From positions 424,366 to 488,365 of the forward strand of contig OX638333.1 of assembly GCA_951812895.1 (NCBI GenBank): a stretch of 64,000 nucleotides of DNA, read 5' to 3'. The stretch's first letter is position 1. Each line of letters starts with the position of its first letter. Both the position numbers and the translations under genes were made by a program. Source of the stretch: an uncultured Roseovarius sp. GTDB lineage: Bacteria; Pseudomonadota; Alphaproteobacteria; Rhodobacterales; Rhodobacteraceae. This document shows positions 26,086 through 35,785 of this stretch, one piece after another. The notes under the pieces are model-generated. The model was not told where the DNA came from, searched no databases, and saw only the letters and a program-made list of their open reading frames with translations.

Positions 26086-27710
26086 CAAATTCTCCCATCA
26101 TAGCTGCCTCGGTCAATCACCGCTGCAATCACTGTAAAACACTCTGCTGTCATCGCAGCTGAAAGCGCCGCCGCCAGCTCCTCGCGGTTGGAAACAGTAT
26201 GTCCCTCACCGCCAAAACTACGTCCGATCGCGGCGTAATCATGGCTGTCAAAATCCACCCCACGATTTTTCATCTGGCGTTGACGTTGTTTAAGCTCAAT
26301 CAGCGCCAGAGAGCAATCAACAAGCACCACAAAAATGGTCCTGAGACCCAACTCTTTCGCCGTCGCCAATTCCCCTGTGGTCATCAAAAATCCCGCGTCA
26401 CCGCAAACGGAAACCGACACTCGGTCTGGTGCCGCTATTGAGGCCCCCATCGCCAGCGGCATGGCACATCCCATTGTACACAATGCCGCGGATTGCATCA
26501 GCGTGGCCGGCGCGTGACAGGTCCACATTTGCGACATTAGAATCCGGTGTGCACCGCTATCGGCTGACACGATCGCATCCTCGGGCAGATGTTTCTGACA
26601 TTCATCAAACACCGCCCCCGGGCCCCAGTCATCATCAGCAGGAAAGGCCTTTTGCAACGCTGCCCGCGCCGCCTCAACTTCACTGCTGGCCCAGGTTTCA
26701 CGCCCGGTCAAACCTTCCGACAATGCCTTTAATGCAGGGCCTGTCTGACACACAAAATTCAACGTTGCCTGATGCATGTAATGCGTGTTGGGTTCCGCAG
26801 AAATGTCGATCACGTTGACCCGTGCCGGATCCCAGATTTGTTGCCAGCCGGGGCGCATTTCTATGGGATCGTAACCGGCACAAATGATCAGATCCGCCGA
26901 CTGAACAAAAGGAACCAGAACCTTGTCCGCCAAAGGCGAAAGCCCCGCTCCGCCAAGGCATTGTGGATGGGTTTCCGGCATCACCCCCTTGGCCTTATAG
27001 GACGTGATAACTGGGATGCCGTACGTTTCAGCAAAGGCGCATAACTCCGCACCTGCCCTTTCATTCAGCACATCCACTCCCGCGATCACCACCGGGCGTT
27101 TGGCCGATGCCAGCCAACCGCGTGCCCGCTCAAGATCAGGGCCAGCAGGGGCAACCGCGCTGGCTTTGACACGACGTTGATATGGCGTGTCCGCGACCAA
27201 CGCGTCAGCAACTCCAACCGGTACATCAATCAGAACCGGACCAGGTCGTCCTTCCAGTGCGATACCAACCGCTTTGTCTGTCGCTACATCAGCACTTTCC
27301 GCGGACAGACGAAACGTGGCTTTGGTCACCGGTTCAAACACCTTTTGGTGGTCCAGCACCTGATGCGTGTAGCAAAGCGCGTCATCCGCATCGACGCACC
27401 CGGTCAGCATGATCAGCGGCACCCGGTCCTGATGCGCATTGGCAATGGTGTTCACTGCGTTCATTGCTCCGGGTCCGATTGTAGCGACCACAATTCCCGG
27501 TGCACCGGTATGATGCCAGATCGCCTCGGCCATAAAACCAGCGGCATTTTCGTGTTTGACCAGGGTGAATTTGATCCCGGCGCGTTCCAGCGCATCCAGC
27601 ACGGTCAGAACTTCCCCACCCGGCATTCCGAACGCATGCCGGCAACCGGCCTCATACAAACGCAGCGCCAGTACATCAGCTGCACGCAGATTACGATTGG
27701 CGTGTTCCAT
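26085..27710 (-). CDS. Thiamine-pyrophosphate-dependent enzyme, acetolactate-synthase-like
   Basis: A 541-residue, three-domain TPP enzyme. The N-terminal PYR domain has AFGMPGGEVLTVLDALE and the activating glutamate E54 (KHENAAGF). A central domain has RPVVIAGVDVL. The C-terminal PP domain has SVSVCGDAGFLMTTGEL, where the usual GDG is GDA, and VVLVDCSLALI where the family normally has Asn-Asn or similar. These changes near the metal site suggest an altered reaction or weak activity. It lies directly upstream of and coupled to a CoA-transferase. Confidence 0.8.
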   Translation of the reverse strand: MEHANRNLRAADVLALRLYEAGCRHAFGMPGGEVLTVLDALERAGIKFTLVKHENAAGFMAEAIWHHTGAPGIVVATIGPGAMNAVNTIANAHQDRVPLIMLTGCVDADDALCYTHQVLDHQKVFEPVTKATFRLSAESADVATDKAVGIALEGRPGPVLIDVPVGVADALVADTPYQRRVKASAVAPAGPDLERARGWLASAKRPVVIAGVDVLNERAGAELCAFAETYGIPVITSYKAKGVMPETHPQCLGGAGLSPLADKVLVPFVQSADLIICAGYDPIEMRPGWQQIWDPARVNVIDISAEPNTHYMHQATLNFVCQTGPALKALSEGLTGRETWASSEVEAARAALQKAFPADDDWGPGAVFDECQKHLPEDAIVSADSGAHRILMSQMWTCHAPATLMQSAALCTMGCAMPLAMGASIAAPDRVSVSVCGDAGFLMTTGELATAKELGLRTIFVVLVDCSLALIELKQRQRQMKNRGVDFDSHDYAAIGRSFGGEGHTVSNREELAAALSAAMTAECFTVIAAVIDRGSYDGRI

Positions 27711-27913
27711 ACAGAACCTTCCTTGTCATCAAATTAGAATCTTCCGGCGCGTTCGCGGCACTCTCTCATTCCATCATTTCACCAATTCGGGGGAGCGCAA
27801 CCACCAATATCTCAAGCGATTGTGATGATCATATCGGCCTGCCCGGTTTGTCTTTTAGGGTCGCTCAATTTAGGTTTTGCAAAACCATTCCCTTCTGAGG
27901 AAGGATTATTCAG

Positions 27914-28357
27914 ATGAAACGTCGTACATTTCTAATTGCCGCCTCGGTGGCGGCGGTGGCTACCGGTGGCGCAACATTTGCTTATATCCGCCGCGACCGG
28001 TTTGAAGGGGCTGTGCTGACACCTCCGCAGGCCGCTGAATTAGCACAGTCGGGTGAGATCACACTTATCGACATCCGCCGCCCCGATGAATGGGACAAAA
28101 CCGGCGTGCCCGCCGGTGGTCACCCGATTGATATGCGCCGGGACGATTTTGTTGCGGCGTTGGATGCGCTTGTGGATGCAGACAAAGACAGCCCAATTGC
28201 GCTTATTTGCGCACGGGGCGTGCGGTCCGACAGGCTAAGCGCGCGACTGACCGAAGCAGGTTTTACCAATATTATTGATATTCCCGAGGGGATGCTCGGG
28301 TCTTCCGCCGGGCCGGGCTGGCTAGAACGTGGCCTGCCGGTTACGAAAGGTAGCTGA
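27914..28357 (+). CDS. Exported or membrane-anchored rhodanese-like protein
   Basis: A 147-residue protein starting with KRR and a hydrophobic stretch (residues 5-24), either a signal peptide or an anchor. A single rhodanese domain follows, with active-site Cys99 in ICARGVRSDRLS and the early motif LIDIRRPDEW. Rhodaneses transfer sulfane sulfur. It is next to a secreted hydrolase whose GTG start is 2 bp after this stop. Confidence 0.85.
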   Translation: MKRRTFLIAASVAAVATGGATFAYIRRDRFEGAVLTPPQAAELAQSGEITLIDIRRPDEWDKTGVPAGGHPIDMRRDDFVAALDALVDADKDSPIALICARGVRSDRLSARLTEAGFTNIIDIPEGMLGSSAGPGWLERGLPVTKGS

Positions 28358-28358
28358 G

Positions 28359-29225
28359 GTGATCCGGTCCAATTTTACGGCAGCCGCCTTTGCCGCACTC
28401 AGTCTGACTCTTACGGCTTCCGAAGCCAATGCAGGTTGTCTGGATGCACCAGATCCATGTGAAATCCCTTCTGGTGTGTATCACATCGAACTACCCGAAG
28501 GTGCCGCAGATGAGCCGTTACCAGTTGTGGTTTTTCTGCATGGATACGGTAGCCACGGTGGCAACACCATTGGCAACCGCAAGCTGGTGCAGCCTATTCT
28601 TGACCGCGGTTATGCAATGATTGCCCCAAGCGGGCTACCCCGACGCAACGGGCGCGGATCAAGCTGGGTGTTTCACCCCGATCAGGAACAGCGCCGCGAC
28701 GAGTTGGTATTTATCAACGCTGTACTGGATGACGCCACCAAGATGGGGATCGACCGCAACCGTGTGCTGTTGGCCGGTTTTTCTGAAGGTGCTTTTATGA
28801 CCACCTATCTTGCTTGCCGCGCGCCGGATGCATTTTCGGCCTACGCCCCGCTTGCCGGAGGCTTCTGGCGGCCACATCCGGAAACCTGCGCAGGGCCGGT
28901 AAAACTGTTTCAAACCCATGGCTGGTCTGATGGCACGGTGCCGCTGGAGGGACGCCCATTGGCGGGGGGGAAATACCTGCAGGGCGACATCTTCCAAACC
29001 CTTCAAATCTGGCGTGACGCCAATTCTTGTGATCAGATGCGTGCCGATGAGCGCCGTACAGGCGGCGACTACTGGGTGCGCAAGTGGACCCATTGCGCGC
29101 CTGATTCCGCGCTAGAGTTTGCTATGCACCCCGGCGGGCATGTCCTGCCCCATGGCTGGCCGGATATGGCCCTCGATTGGTTCGAATCTCTTCCAGCGGA
29201 TGCCGCGACAACACCGGGAAACTGA
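28359..29225 (+). CDS. Secreted alpha/beta hydrolase, PHB-depolymerase/esterase (LpqC-like) type
   Basis: A 288-residue protein starting with GTG at 28359, with AAAGG about 8 bases upstream. It has a signal peptide cleaved near EANA-GC (residue 25). VVVFLHGYGSHGGNT is the oxyanion region, the nucleophile is S142 in LAGFSEGAF, and a late His is in HPGGHVLPHGWP. Polyester or feruloyl-type esters are typical substrates. It is probably cotranscribed with the rhodanese. An imperfect inverted repeat follows it. Confidence 0.85.
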   Translation: MIRSNFTAAAFAALSLTLTASEANAGCLDAPDPCEIPSGVYHIELPEGAADEPLPVVVFLHGYGSHGGNTIGNRKLVQPILDRGYAMIAPSGLPRRNGRGSSWVFHPDQEQRRDELVFINAVLDDATKMGIDRNRVLLAGFSEGAFMTTYLACRAPDAFSAYAPLAGGFWRPHPETCAGPVKLFQTHGWSDGTVPLEGRPLAGGKYLQGDIFQTLQIWRDANSCDQMRADERRTGGDYWVRKWTHCAPDSALEFAMHPGGHVLPHGWPDMALDWFESLPADAATTPGN

Positions 29226-29531
29226 AATATTTCACCCAAACTGCCCGAAATAGATTGAAACATTTCGCGGTAGTTTGGCCAAAATCACGAAATATCAGAC
29301 TGATACCAGACCTTCGGCAGGCAGTATTCTGCCGGGCAAAAGGGGAATATGAGCGGCTTTACCCTCAAATATGAGCTATTGCGAAAACAATTGCTGACTT
29401 TGTTGTGCAATTGATCCCCTCATTCTCGCGACAGGTAAAAACGCCGTTACTTCTGCCCGCCGCCGGTGTTGTCAGGCGCCGCAGTCGTTATCCTTTATAC
29501 CAACAACCGCGTGTCGAATAAGGATGACCGA
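29226..29531. other. Intergenic region with an imperfect inverted repeat
   Basis: CCAAACTGCCCGAAAT (29236-29251) and ATTTCGCGGTAGTTTGG (29262-29278) can form a long imperfect hairpin directly after the hydrolase, probably its terminator. The rest of the 306 bp shows no gene. Confidence 0.5.
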
Positions 29532-30905
29532 ATGCATAGTGACTTGTTTGGTGGTGATGTCTCGTTGACCTCTGCTAATTCTGTGAAGGCCTGGAACGAC
29601 ATGCAGATGGCGTTTCTCGCCCATAGTGCGGCAACGCCCACGCATCTGGGGGCTGTGCTTCAGGCAGAACCAGGTTTTGCAATGGGACACGCGATCAAGG
29701 GTATTTTTTGCCAGATGCTCGGTCGGGCGGAAATGACCAAAGCCGCATCTGAAGCGCTTGTTTCGGCACAGGCAGCACTGGCTTCGGGTCAGGCCACCGC
29801 GCGAGAGCGGCTTTATGTGGAGGCGCTGACCGAATACCTTAGGGGAAGCCTGACCGGTGCCATCGCCAAGATGGAGCATGTTTTAAAACTTCACCCGCAG
29901 GATAGCCTTGCGCTCAAGATCAGTCATGCCATCCGTTTCATTCTCGGCGATGCCACTGGCATGCGCTCCTCAATTGAATCCGTTTTACCCGCGTACGATC
30001 CCAGCCACCCAGCGTGGGGCTATGTTCGCGGCTGTCATTCATTCTCACTTGAAGAAACCGGTGAATATGCCCGCGCCGAAACCGCGGGCCGTCAGGCAGT
30101 AGCGCATACACCAGACGATGCCTGGGGGCTTCACGCGGTTGCTCATGTTTATGACATGACAGCAAATTCTGCCGCTGGAATCGAATGGCTCAACGGTCGT
30201 GAAGCCGCTTGGTCGCATTGCAACAACTTCCGTTACCACGTCTGGTGGCACAAGGCTTTGATGCATCTTGATCTGGGCCAGCACGACGAAGTGCTCGCAC
30301 TTTACGATGCCGAGATCAGAAAGGATCAGACGGACGATTACCGCGATATTTCCAACGGCACCTCGCTGCTTATGCGGCTGGAGCTTGATGGCGTCGATGT
30401 CGGTGAACGTTGGGAAGAGATGGCCTCAATCAGTTCAGACCGGGCCGAAGATGGCAGCCTGATTTTTGCCGATCTGCATTACCTGCTGGCGTTGATGGGT
30501 GGGCGCCGTGAAACTGCGCTGAAAACCATGATTTCGCGTATCCATTCCGACGCGCAGCGCAGCAAGACCGATCACGAGACCCGCTTTGCCAACCCCGGTG
30601 TGGCCGCTGCCGCAGGCCTCGAGGCATTTGGCGAAGGCGATTACAGATCGGCCTTCCTAAACCTCGCGCACGCACGCCATGTCATGCCCAATGTCGGCGG
30701 CAGCCACGCGCAACGCGACGTATTCGAACGCCTGACCATCGATGCCGGAATTCGCGCCGGGTTCCTTGACGACGCCAAGGCTATTCTGGATGACCGCAAG
30801 TCACGGCGTGGCGGAAACGAAGATGGATATGCCGCCGCCCGCTACCAGATAATCGCCGACAACCATCATCATACGCCCGAGGGCTTGCGTCTGCCCGCTG
30901 AATAG
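29532..30905 (+). CDS. Tetratricopeptide-repeat protein (TTC38-like)
   Basis: A 457-residue soluble protein starting MHSDLFGGDVSLTSANSVKA. AAGGA lies about 8 bases before the ATG at 29532, so this start is preferred over an upstream one. The helical repeat pattern runs through most of the length (ERLYVEALTEYLRGSLTGAI, WGLHAVAHVYDMT, FRYHVWWHKALMHLDLGQHD). The HAVAHVYEM and WHxALxxLxxG motifs are typical of TTC38-type proteins, whose function is unknown. It lies just upstream of the opg operon, with 55 bp between. Confidence 0.8.
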   Translation: MHSDLFGGDVSLTSANSVKAWNDMQMAFLAHSAATPTHLGAVLQAEPGFAMGHAIKGIFCQMLGRAEMTKAASEALVSAQAALASGQATARERLYVEALTEYLRGSLTGAIAKMEHVLKLHPQDSLALKISHAIRFILGDATGMRSSIESVLPAYDPSHPAWGYVRGCHSFSLEETGEYARAETAGRQAVAHTPDDAWGLHAVAHVYDMTANSAAGIEWLNGREAAWSHCNNFRYHVWWHKALMHLDLGQHDEVLALYDAEIRKDQTDDYRDISNGTSLLMRLELDGVDVGERWEEMASISSDRAEDGSLIFADLHYLLALMGGRRETALKTMISRIHSDAQRSKTDHETRFANPGVAAAAGLEAFGEGDYRSAFLNLAHARHVMPNVGGSHAQRDVFERLTIDAGIRAGFLDDAKAILDDRKSRRGGNEDGYAAARYQIIADNHHHTPEGLRLPAE

Positions 30906-30960
30906 GATCAGGAACAGCCTGCAACAACAAAATGGACGATTGCCCGGAGACTGGCACATA

Positions 30961-32199
30961 ATGACGACCGTGACGACTAATAGCCCCCAACCCCAAGCCA
31001 GCCCATCTGTGGCTGTTGCTGGCGTGGTCCCGACCGTTCGGGACCCGCGGCTTGATTTTTATCGTGGGCTCGCGATGTTCATTATTCTGGCGGCCCATAC
31101 GCCACGCAATTTCTTTACCTCGTGGATTCCCGCGCGATGGGGATTTTCGGACGCCACGGAAATTTTCGTGTTTTGCTCTGGCATGGCCTCGGCCATCGCT
31201 TTTGGCAAAGTCTATGCCGAACGCAGCTGGTTTCTGGGAACCGCGCGCGTCGCGTTCCGGGTCTGGCAGGTCTACTGGGCGCATATCGGCCTGTTCTTCG
31301 CTGTCGCGATGACAATGGCTGCAATCGACAGCACCGAGCTTTTTGACAAAAGCTATATCGGGTCGCTTAATCTCTGGCCGTTTTTCAAGAACACCCAGGA
31401 TCAGCTTATTGGCCTGATGACTCTGAGCTACGTACCGAACTATTTCGACATCCTGCCTATGTATCTGGTGATCCTCGCGATGATGCCCATCGTTGTTGGC
31501 CTCAGCCGGGTGCATCTGGGCCTTGTGTTTATGTTCATGGCCGTGGTTTGGGTGTTCGCACAGCGCAGCATTCTGGAACCGCTTGGGCTGATAGACTGGC
31601 ATCTTGGATTTGGGGCAGAGCCGTGGTCGGAACGTAAATGGTTCTTCAACCCGTTCGGCTGGCAATTGGTGTTCTTCACCGGATTTGCATTCATGCGAGG
31701 CTGGTTGCCAAAGCCGCCTGTGCATTGGATTGTCGCCACAATCGCCGGTGTGATTGTTATCGCCAACATTCCCTTCTCAAATATCGGCATGCGGGAATTC
31801 GGCTTTGATTGGGCGCGTGACTGGCGCATCGCAAATCGCGGGCTGATCAACAAATCCGACTTCGGCATCCTGCGCTATGTACACTTCCTGTCGCTGGCCT
31901 ATCTCGGCTGGTACGTGGCGGGCGAAAAAGGCGCAAACCTCGTGGCGCGCGGTACAAACCTGTTGGCCCAAATATGGCGAATTTTGCTCACGCTGATTGT
32001 GAAAGTTGGTCAGCAATCCCTGGCAGTATTCGTTTTTTCCATGTGGTTTGCCCGCCTCATCGGCTTCACCTACGACAATATCGGTCGGGACACGACGACC
32101 GTTGTTATCGGCAATTTCATCGGCTTTGCGGCGTTAATCGCGGTTGCCTATGGCGCTGGCTGGTTCAAATCCCAGCCCTGGCGTGCAAGGCGGGGTTAG
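30961..32199 (+). CDS. opgC: OpgC-type membrane acyltransferase for periplasmic glucans
   Basis: A 412-residue polytopic membrane protein of the OpgC family (about ten hydrophobic segments). RDPRLDFYRGLAMFIILAAH begins the acyltransferase core and EIFVFCSGMASAIAFG follows. OpgC adds acyl groups such as succinyl to osmoregulated periplasmic glucans. The ATG at 30961 is used, with GGAG about 11 bases upstream. It is first in an opgC-opgG-opgH run on the same strand. Confidence 0.88.
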   Translation: MTTVTTNSPQPQASPSVAVAGVVPTVRDPRLDFYRGLAMFIILAAHTPRNFFTSWIPARWGFSDATEIFVFCSGMASAIAFGKVYAERSWFLGTARVAFRVWQVYWAHIGLFFAVAMTMAAIDSTELFDKSYIGSLNLWPFFKNTQDQLIGLMTLSYVPNYFDILPMYLVILAMMPIVVGLSRVHLGLVFMFMAVVWVFAQRSILEPLGLIDWHLGFGAEPWSERKWFFNPFGWQLVFFTGFAFMRGWLPKPPVHWIVATIAGVIVIANIPFSNIGMREFGFDWARDWRIANRGLINKSDFGILRYVHFLSLAYLGWYVAGEKGANLVARGTNLLAQIWRILLTLIVKVGQQSLAVFVFSMWFARLIGFTYDNIGRDTTTVVIGNFIGFAALIAVAYGAGWFKSQPWRARRG

Positions 32200-32247
32200 A
32201 TCAGATGCCTTACATTCATATCCATCTTGTTCTGAAGGCGGGCCAAA

Positions 32248-33795
32248 ATGCTGCGGCGTGAGATTCTGAAATATCTCACCGGCGTTGCAGCTGCTGCGGT
32301 GGTGCCTTCTGCGCTACCTGCGCAGGCATCAGGGGCTTACACGGCACCTCGCCTCTCGGAAGCGCAGCCATTTTCGCATGACGCGTTGCTGGCTCACGCG
32401 CGTGATCTGGCCAAACAACCCTACCAAGCCCGCTTTGAAGTACCTGTTGCTTGGCAGGAACTGGATTATGATCAGTATCGCGCCATCCGGTTCAAAACCA
32501 AAACCTCGGCGCTGTGGACCGGGACTAACACGCCCTACCGGATGGATTTCTTTCACCCCGGCCTCTATTTCCCCCACGCGGTTCAGATCAACGTGGTTGA
32601 GGGGGACATGGCCCAGCGGGTAGAATTCGACCTCAATCTTTTCGAAATGGGTGAGATCGTTCCAGACCTGCCGTCTGGTGGTGCTCTGGGATTCTCTGGC
32701 TTTCGCCTGCGCACTGAACTGCGCAAGCCCGGACAGTTCCATGAATTCTTTGTCATGCAGGGCGCCAGCTATTTCCGCGCGATCGGCCGCGATCACGTCT
32801 ATGGATTGTCAGCTCGGGGGCTGGCGATCAACACCGCCGATGGCGCAGGCGAGGAATTTCCCGACTTTACTGAATTCTGGATCGAACGACCCGAACCTGG
32901 CGAAACTGATATCACTGTGCACGCCTTGCTAGACAGCCCATCGACCACCGGGGTTTACAGCTTTCTGGTAAAGCCCGGCACAGACACCGATATCGATGTT
33001 ATGGCCCATGTGATACCCCGCGCCGATATTAATCACGTTGGCATTGCACCCCTGACGTCAATGTTCCTGTTCGACGAAACCAACCGCAACCGGTTCGACG
33101 ATTTCCGCCCGGCAGTACATGACAATGACGGGTTGCAAATTCGTAATGGCAACGGCGAAACCCTGTGGCGTCCACTGGCAAACCCCACTCGCCTTCAGGT
33201 GTCCAGCTTTGTTGACAATAACCCGGCCGGCTTTGGTCTGATGCAACGGGCCGACAAGTTTTCCGATTTCGCCGACCTTGAAGCACTTTACCACAAACGT
33301 CCGGGCCTCTGGATAACTCCCAAGGGCGACTGGGGCCGCGGATCGGTCACGCTGGTTGAAATACCCGCCGACCGCGAAATCTACGACAATATCGTCGCCT
33401 ACTGGCGGCCCCGTAACGGGCTCAAGGCAGGCGAGGAATATCAGTTCGGCTACAACATGAGCTGGGGCAAGGATGCGCCCGATCCGTTGCCCGTAGCACA
33501 GGTGCTCAACACCCGCATCGGCAAGCGGTTCCGCGGCGGCTATATCGCCGCAATTGACTTCGCCCCGAATGCGGTGCTGCCGGAAGATCTGGAGGACCTA
33601 ACCATCCACCTTGCCAGCAACCGTGGCACCCATTCGGATGGCATTCTGCAGCGCAATCCCGAAACAGGCGGGCCACGGCTGGCCTTTACCTTTGACCCCG
33701 AGGATGCCAGCGCCGTCGAAATGCGCGCCCAGCTTCGGTACAATAAAAAGATGGTTAGCGAAGTCTGGCTTTACCGTTGGACCGCGGCCACATGA
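32248..33795 (+). CDS. opgG: Periplasmic glucan biosynthesis protein OpgG/MdoG
   Basis: A 515-residue exported protein. The N-terminus MLRREILKYLTGVAAAAVVP is followed by SALPAQA, a signal peptide with a near-Tat pattern. The MdoG domain covers nearly the full length: FSHDALLAHARDLAKQPY, YFRAIGRDHVYGLSARGLAI, FPDFTEFWIERP and GYIAAIDFAPN. It is needed for backbone synthesis or branching of periplasmic glucans. Its stop overlaps the opgH start (ATGA). Confidence 0.93.
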   Translation: MLRREILKYLTGVAAAAVVPSALPAQASGAYTAPRLSEAQPFSHDALLAHARDLAKQPYQARFEVPVAWQELDYDQYRAIRFKTKTSALWTGTNTPYRMDFFHPGLYFPHAVQINVVEGDMAQRVEFDLNLFEMGEIVPDLPSGGALGFSGFRLRTELRKPGQFHEFFVMQGASYFRAIGRDHVYGLSARGLAINTADGAGEEFPDFTEFWIERPEPGETDITVHALLDSPSTTGVYSFLVKPGTDTDIDVMAHVIPRADINHVGIAPLTSMFLFDETNRNRFDDFRPAVHDNDGLQIRNGNGETLWRPLANPTRLQVSSFVDNNPAGFGLMQRADKFSDFADLEALYHKRPGLWITPKGDWGRGSVTLVEIPADREIYDNIVAYWRPRNGLKAGEEYQFGYNMSWGKDAPDPLPVAQVLNTRIGKRFRGGYIAAIDFAPNAVLPEDLEDLTIHLASNRGTHSDGILQRNPETGGPRLAFTFDPEDASAVEMRAQLRYNKKMVSEVWLYRWTAAT

Positions 33796-35720
33796 ACCGA
33801 CTTGTCACCATAGAGCCGCATATGCCGGCGCCCGCACCGCTTGACATGCCTGTGCAGGATCTGCGGACACACACACCACCAACGGTGCGGCCAACCCGTT
33901 GGCGCACAGCATTTTGCCGTGCAATTGTATTTATACCGGCACTGGTCACAACCGCACTGCTTTTGTCGGCCTTCGTCGACTGGATGTCCGGCGGCGGCCT
34001 GACCGAAATGGAGCTGTTGCTGATCTCACTGGTCGGGCTGACCTTTGTCTGGATCTCGCTTTATGTCAGCGCAGCCACCCTTGGGTTTCTGTCGCATTTT
34101 CGACTGCTGAGCCGCGCACCGGTTCCGCTGGCCCCACAGGCATCCCTGAACGTTGCAATCCTTGTCCCGATTTATTCAGAAGATCCCGTCACGGTCTTTG
34201 GCAATGCCACCGCAATGGCCCATGATCTTGCGCAATCACAGACCGAACACAGGTTTGATTTCTATATCCTGTCCGACACCCAGGACCCTGTCGTGGCAGA
34301 ACAAGAGCTATTGGCCTTTGAATTGCTGCGCGCCAGCCTGCCCAACGGGGTTGAAGCATGGTATCGCCGCAGACCCAAAAACGTTGATAAGAAAAGCGGC
34401 AACATCGCTGACTGGCTTAGCCGCTGGGGCGCACGCCACGATGCGATGCTGGTCCTGGATGCCGACAGCCTGATGTCGGCCCATTCAATGATAGCGCTTA
34501 CCGATGCCCTTTCTGCGGACCCGGAGGCTGGCCTGATCCAGTCACAGCCACGGCTTTACGCTGCCCGGTCGCCGTTTTCCCGGATGCAGCAATTTGCCGG
34601 GGTTACCTATGGTTTCCTTCTGTCGCGTGGCCTAGCACTCTGGACCGGGCGTGAAGGGAATTTCTGGGGACATAATGCGATCATGCGAACCCACGCGTTT
34701 GCACAATCTGCCGCCCTGCCCAAAATCCGCGGACTGCGCAGCCGCCAGACGCTGATCATGTCACACGATATCGTCGAGGCGGGTCTCCTGCGCCGGGCCG
34801 GTTGGTCCGTTCGCTTCCTGCCGGAAATACAGGGCAGCTATGAAGAAGCCCCTCAGACACTGATCGACTTTTCCCTGCGCGACCGCCGCTGGTGTGCGGG
34901 CAATATGCAGCATCTGCGCGTGATGTGGGCACGTGGCCTGCACTGGGTATCTCGCTTTCACATGTTGCACGGGGCGATGGGCTACCTGCTTTCCCCGGTC
35001 TGGTTTTCGCTGCTGGTGATCTGGACACTCATGGGCCGGGGCGAAGACGCCAACCTGATCTCTTATTTCAGCGCGCAAAACCCGCTTTATCCGCTCTGGC
35101 CGGAACAAAGCATGGTGAACTCATTCTACCTTCTTTTGTTCATGTACTCGATGCTGCTCACCCCCAAGTTAATGGGCGTGTTCACTATTGCCATCACGCC
35201 CGGAGCCATCACCCGCTTCGGTGGGGCATTCCGATTTGTCCTGTCTTTCTTAACAGAGCTGGCAACATCGGTTCTGGTGGCCCCGATCCTGATGGTTCAG
35301 CAAACCATTTCCGTCGCGCGCAGCCTGTTGGGAATTCGCGCCGCCTGGAACCCTCAACGCCGCACCGGCGGGTGCTATCCATTTGGGACGCTGGTCAAAT
35401 TTCACACTATTGAAACCTTGCTCGGTACGCTTTTGCTCGCCGGTATGGTTCTGGGCATTGTATCGCTTTGGATGATGCCGATTATGGTTAGCCTTCTCGG
35501 CGCCGTGCCGCTGTCCGCACTTAGCGGCCTTAACCTCGGCAACAGTGCTTTGATGGTCACTCCGGAAGAACGCGAAACCCCTGACATCGTCCGCGCCGCA
35601 GCCCGTGAAAAACAGGTCTTTGCCCAGATGCTGAACCCTCCCGCACCAGTGCTGCAAACATTGACCAGCAATGTTCCCACGCGGATACAAACTTCTTTAA
35701 GCACCGTCCCGAAAACCTGA
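33792..35720 (+). CDS. opgH: Glucan glucosyltransferase OpgH/MdoH
   Basis: A 642-residue inner-membrane glycosyltransferase family 2 enzyme that makes the glucan backbone from UDP-glucose. The cytoplasmic GT domain has VAILVPIYSEDPVTVFG, HRFDFYILSDTQDP, DKKSGNIADWL and the DADSLMS acidic motif. LRDRRWCAGNMQHLRVM is the QxxRW-like acceptor motif. Membrane segments lie on both sides. The ATG overlaps the opgG stop by 4 bp. It is shorter than the enterobacterial protein, mainly at the N-terminus. Confidence 0.93.
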   Translation: MNRLVTIEPHMPAPAPLDMPVQDLRTHTPPTVRPTRWRTAFCRAIVFIPALVTTALLLSAFVDWMSGGGLTEMELLLISLVGLTFVWISLYVSAATLGFLSHFRLLSRAPVPLAPQASLNVAILVPIYSEDPVTVFGNATAMAHDLAQSQTEHRFDFYILSDTQDPVVAEQELLAFELLRASLPNGVEAWYRRRPKNVDKKSGNIADWLSRWGARHDAMLVLDADSLMSAHSMIALTDALSADPEAGLIQSQPRLYAARSPFSRMQQFAGVTYGFLLSRGLALWTGREGNFWGHNAIMRTHAFAQSAALPKIRGLRSRQTLIMSHDIVEAGLLRRAGWSVRFLPEIQGSYEEAPQTLIDFSLRDRRWCAGNMQHLRVMWARGLHWVSRFHMLHGAMGYLLSPVWFSLLVIWTLMGRGEDANLISYFSAQNPLYPLWPEQSMVNSFYLLLFMYSMLLTPKLMGVFTIAITPGAITRFGGAFRFVLSFLTELATSVLVAPILMVQQTISVARSLLGIRAAWNPQRRTGGCYPFGTLVKFHTIETLLGTLLLAGMVLGIVSLWMMPIMVSLLGAVPLSALSGLNLGNSALMVTPEERETPDIVRAAAREKQVFAQMLNPPAPVLQTLTSNVPTRIQTSLSTVPKT

Positions 35721-35785
35721 ACAGGGACAATGGCTGGTCTTCTGTCGAAGCAGAACTCCGGCACAAAACAGTGCGTCCGACTTGC

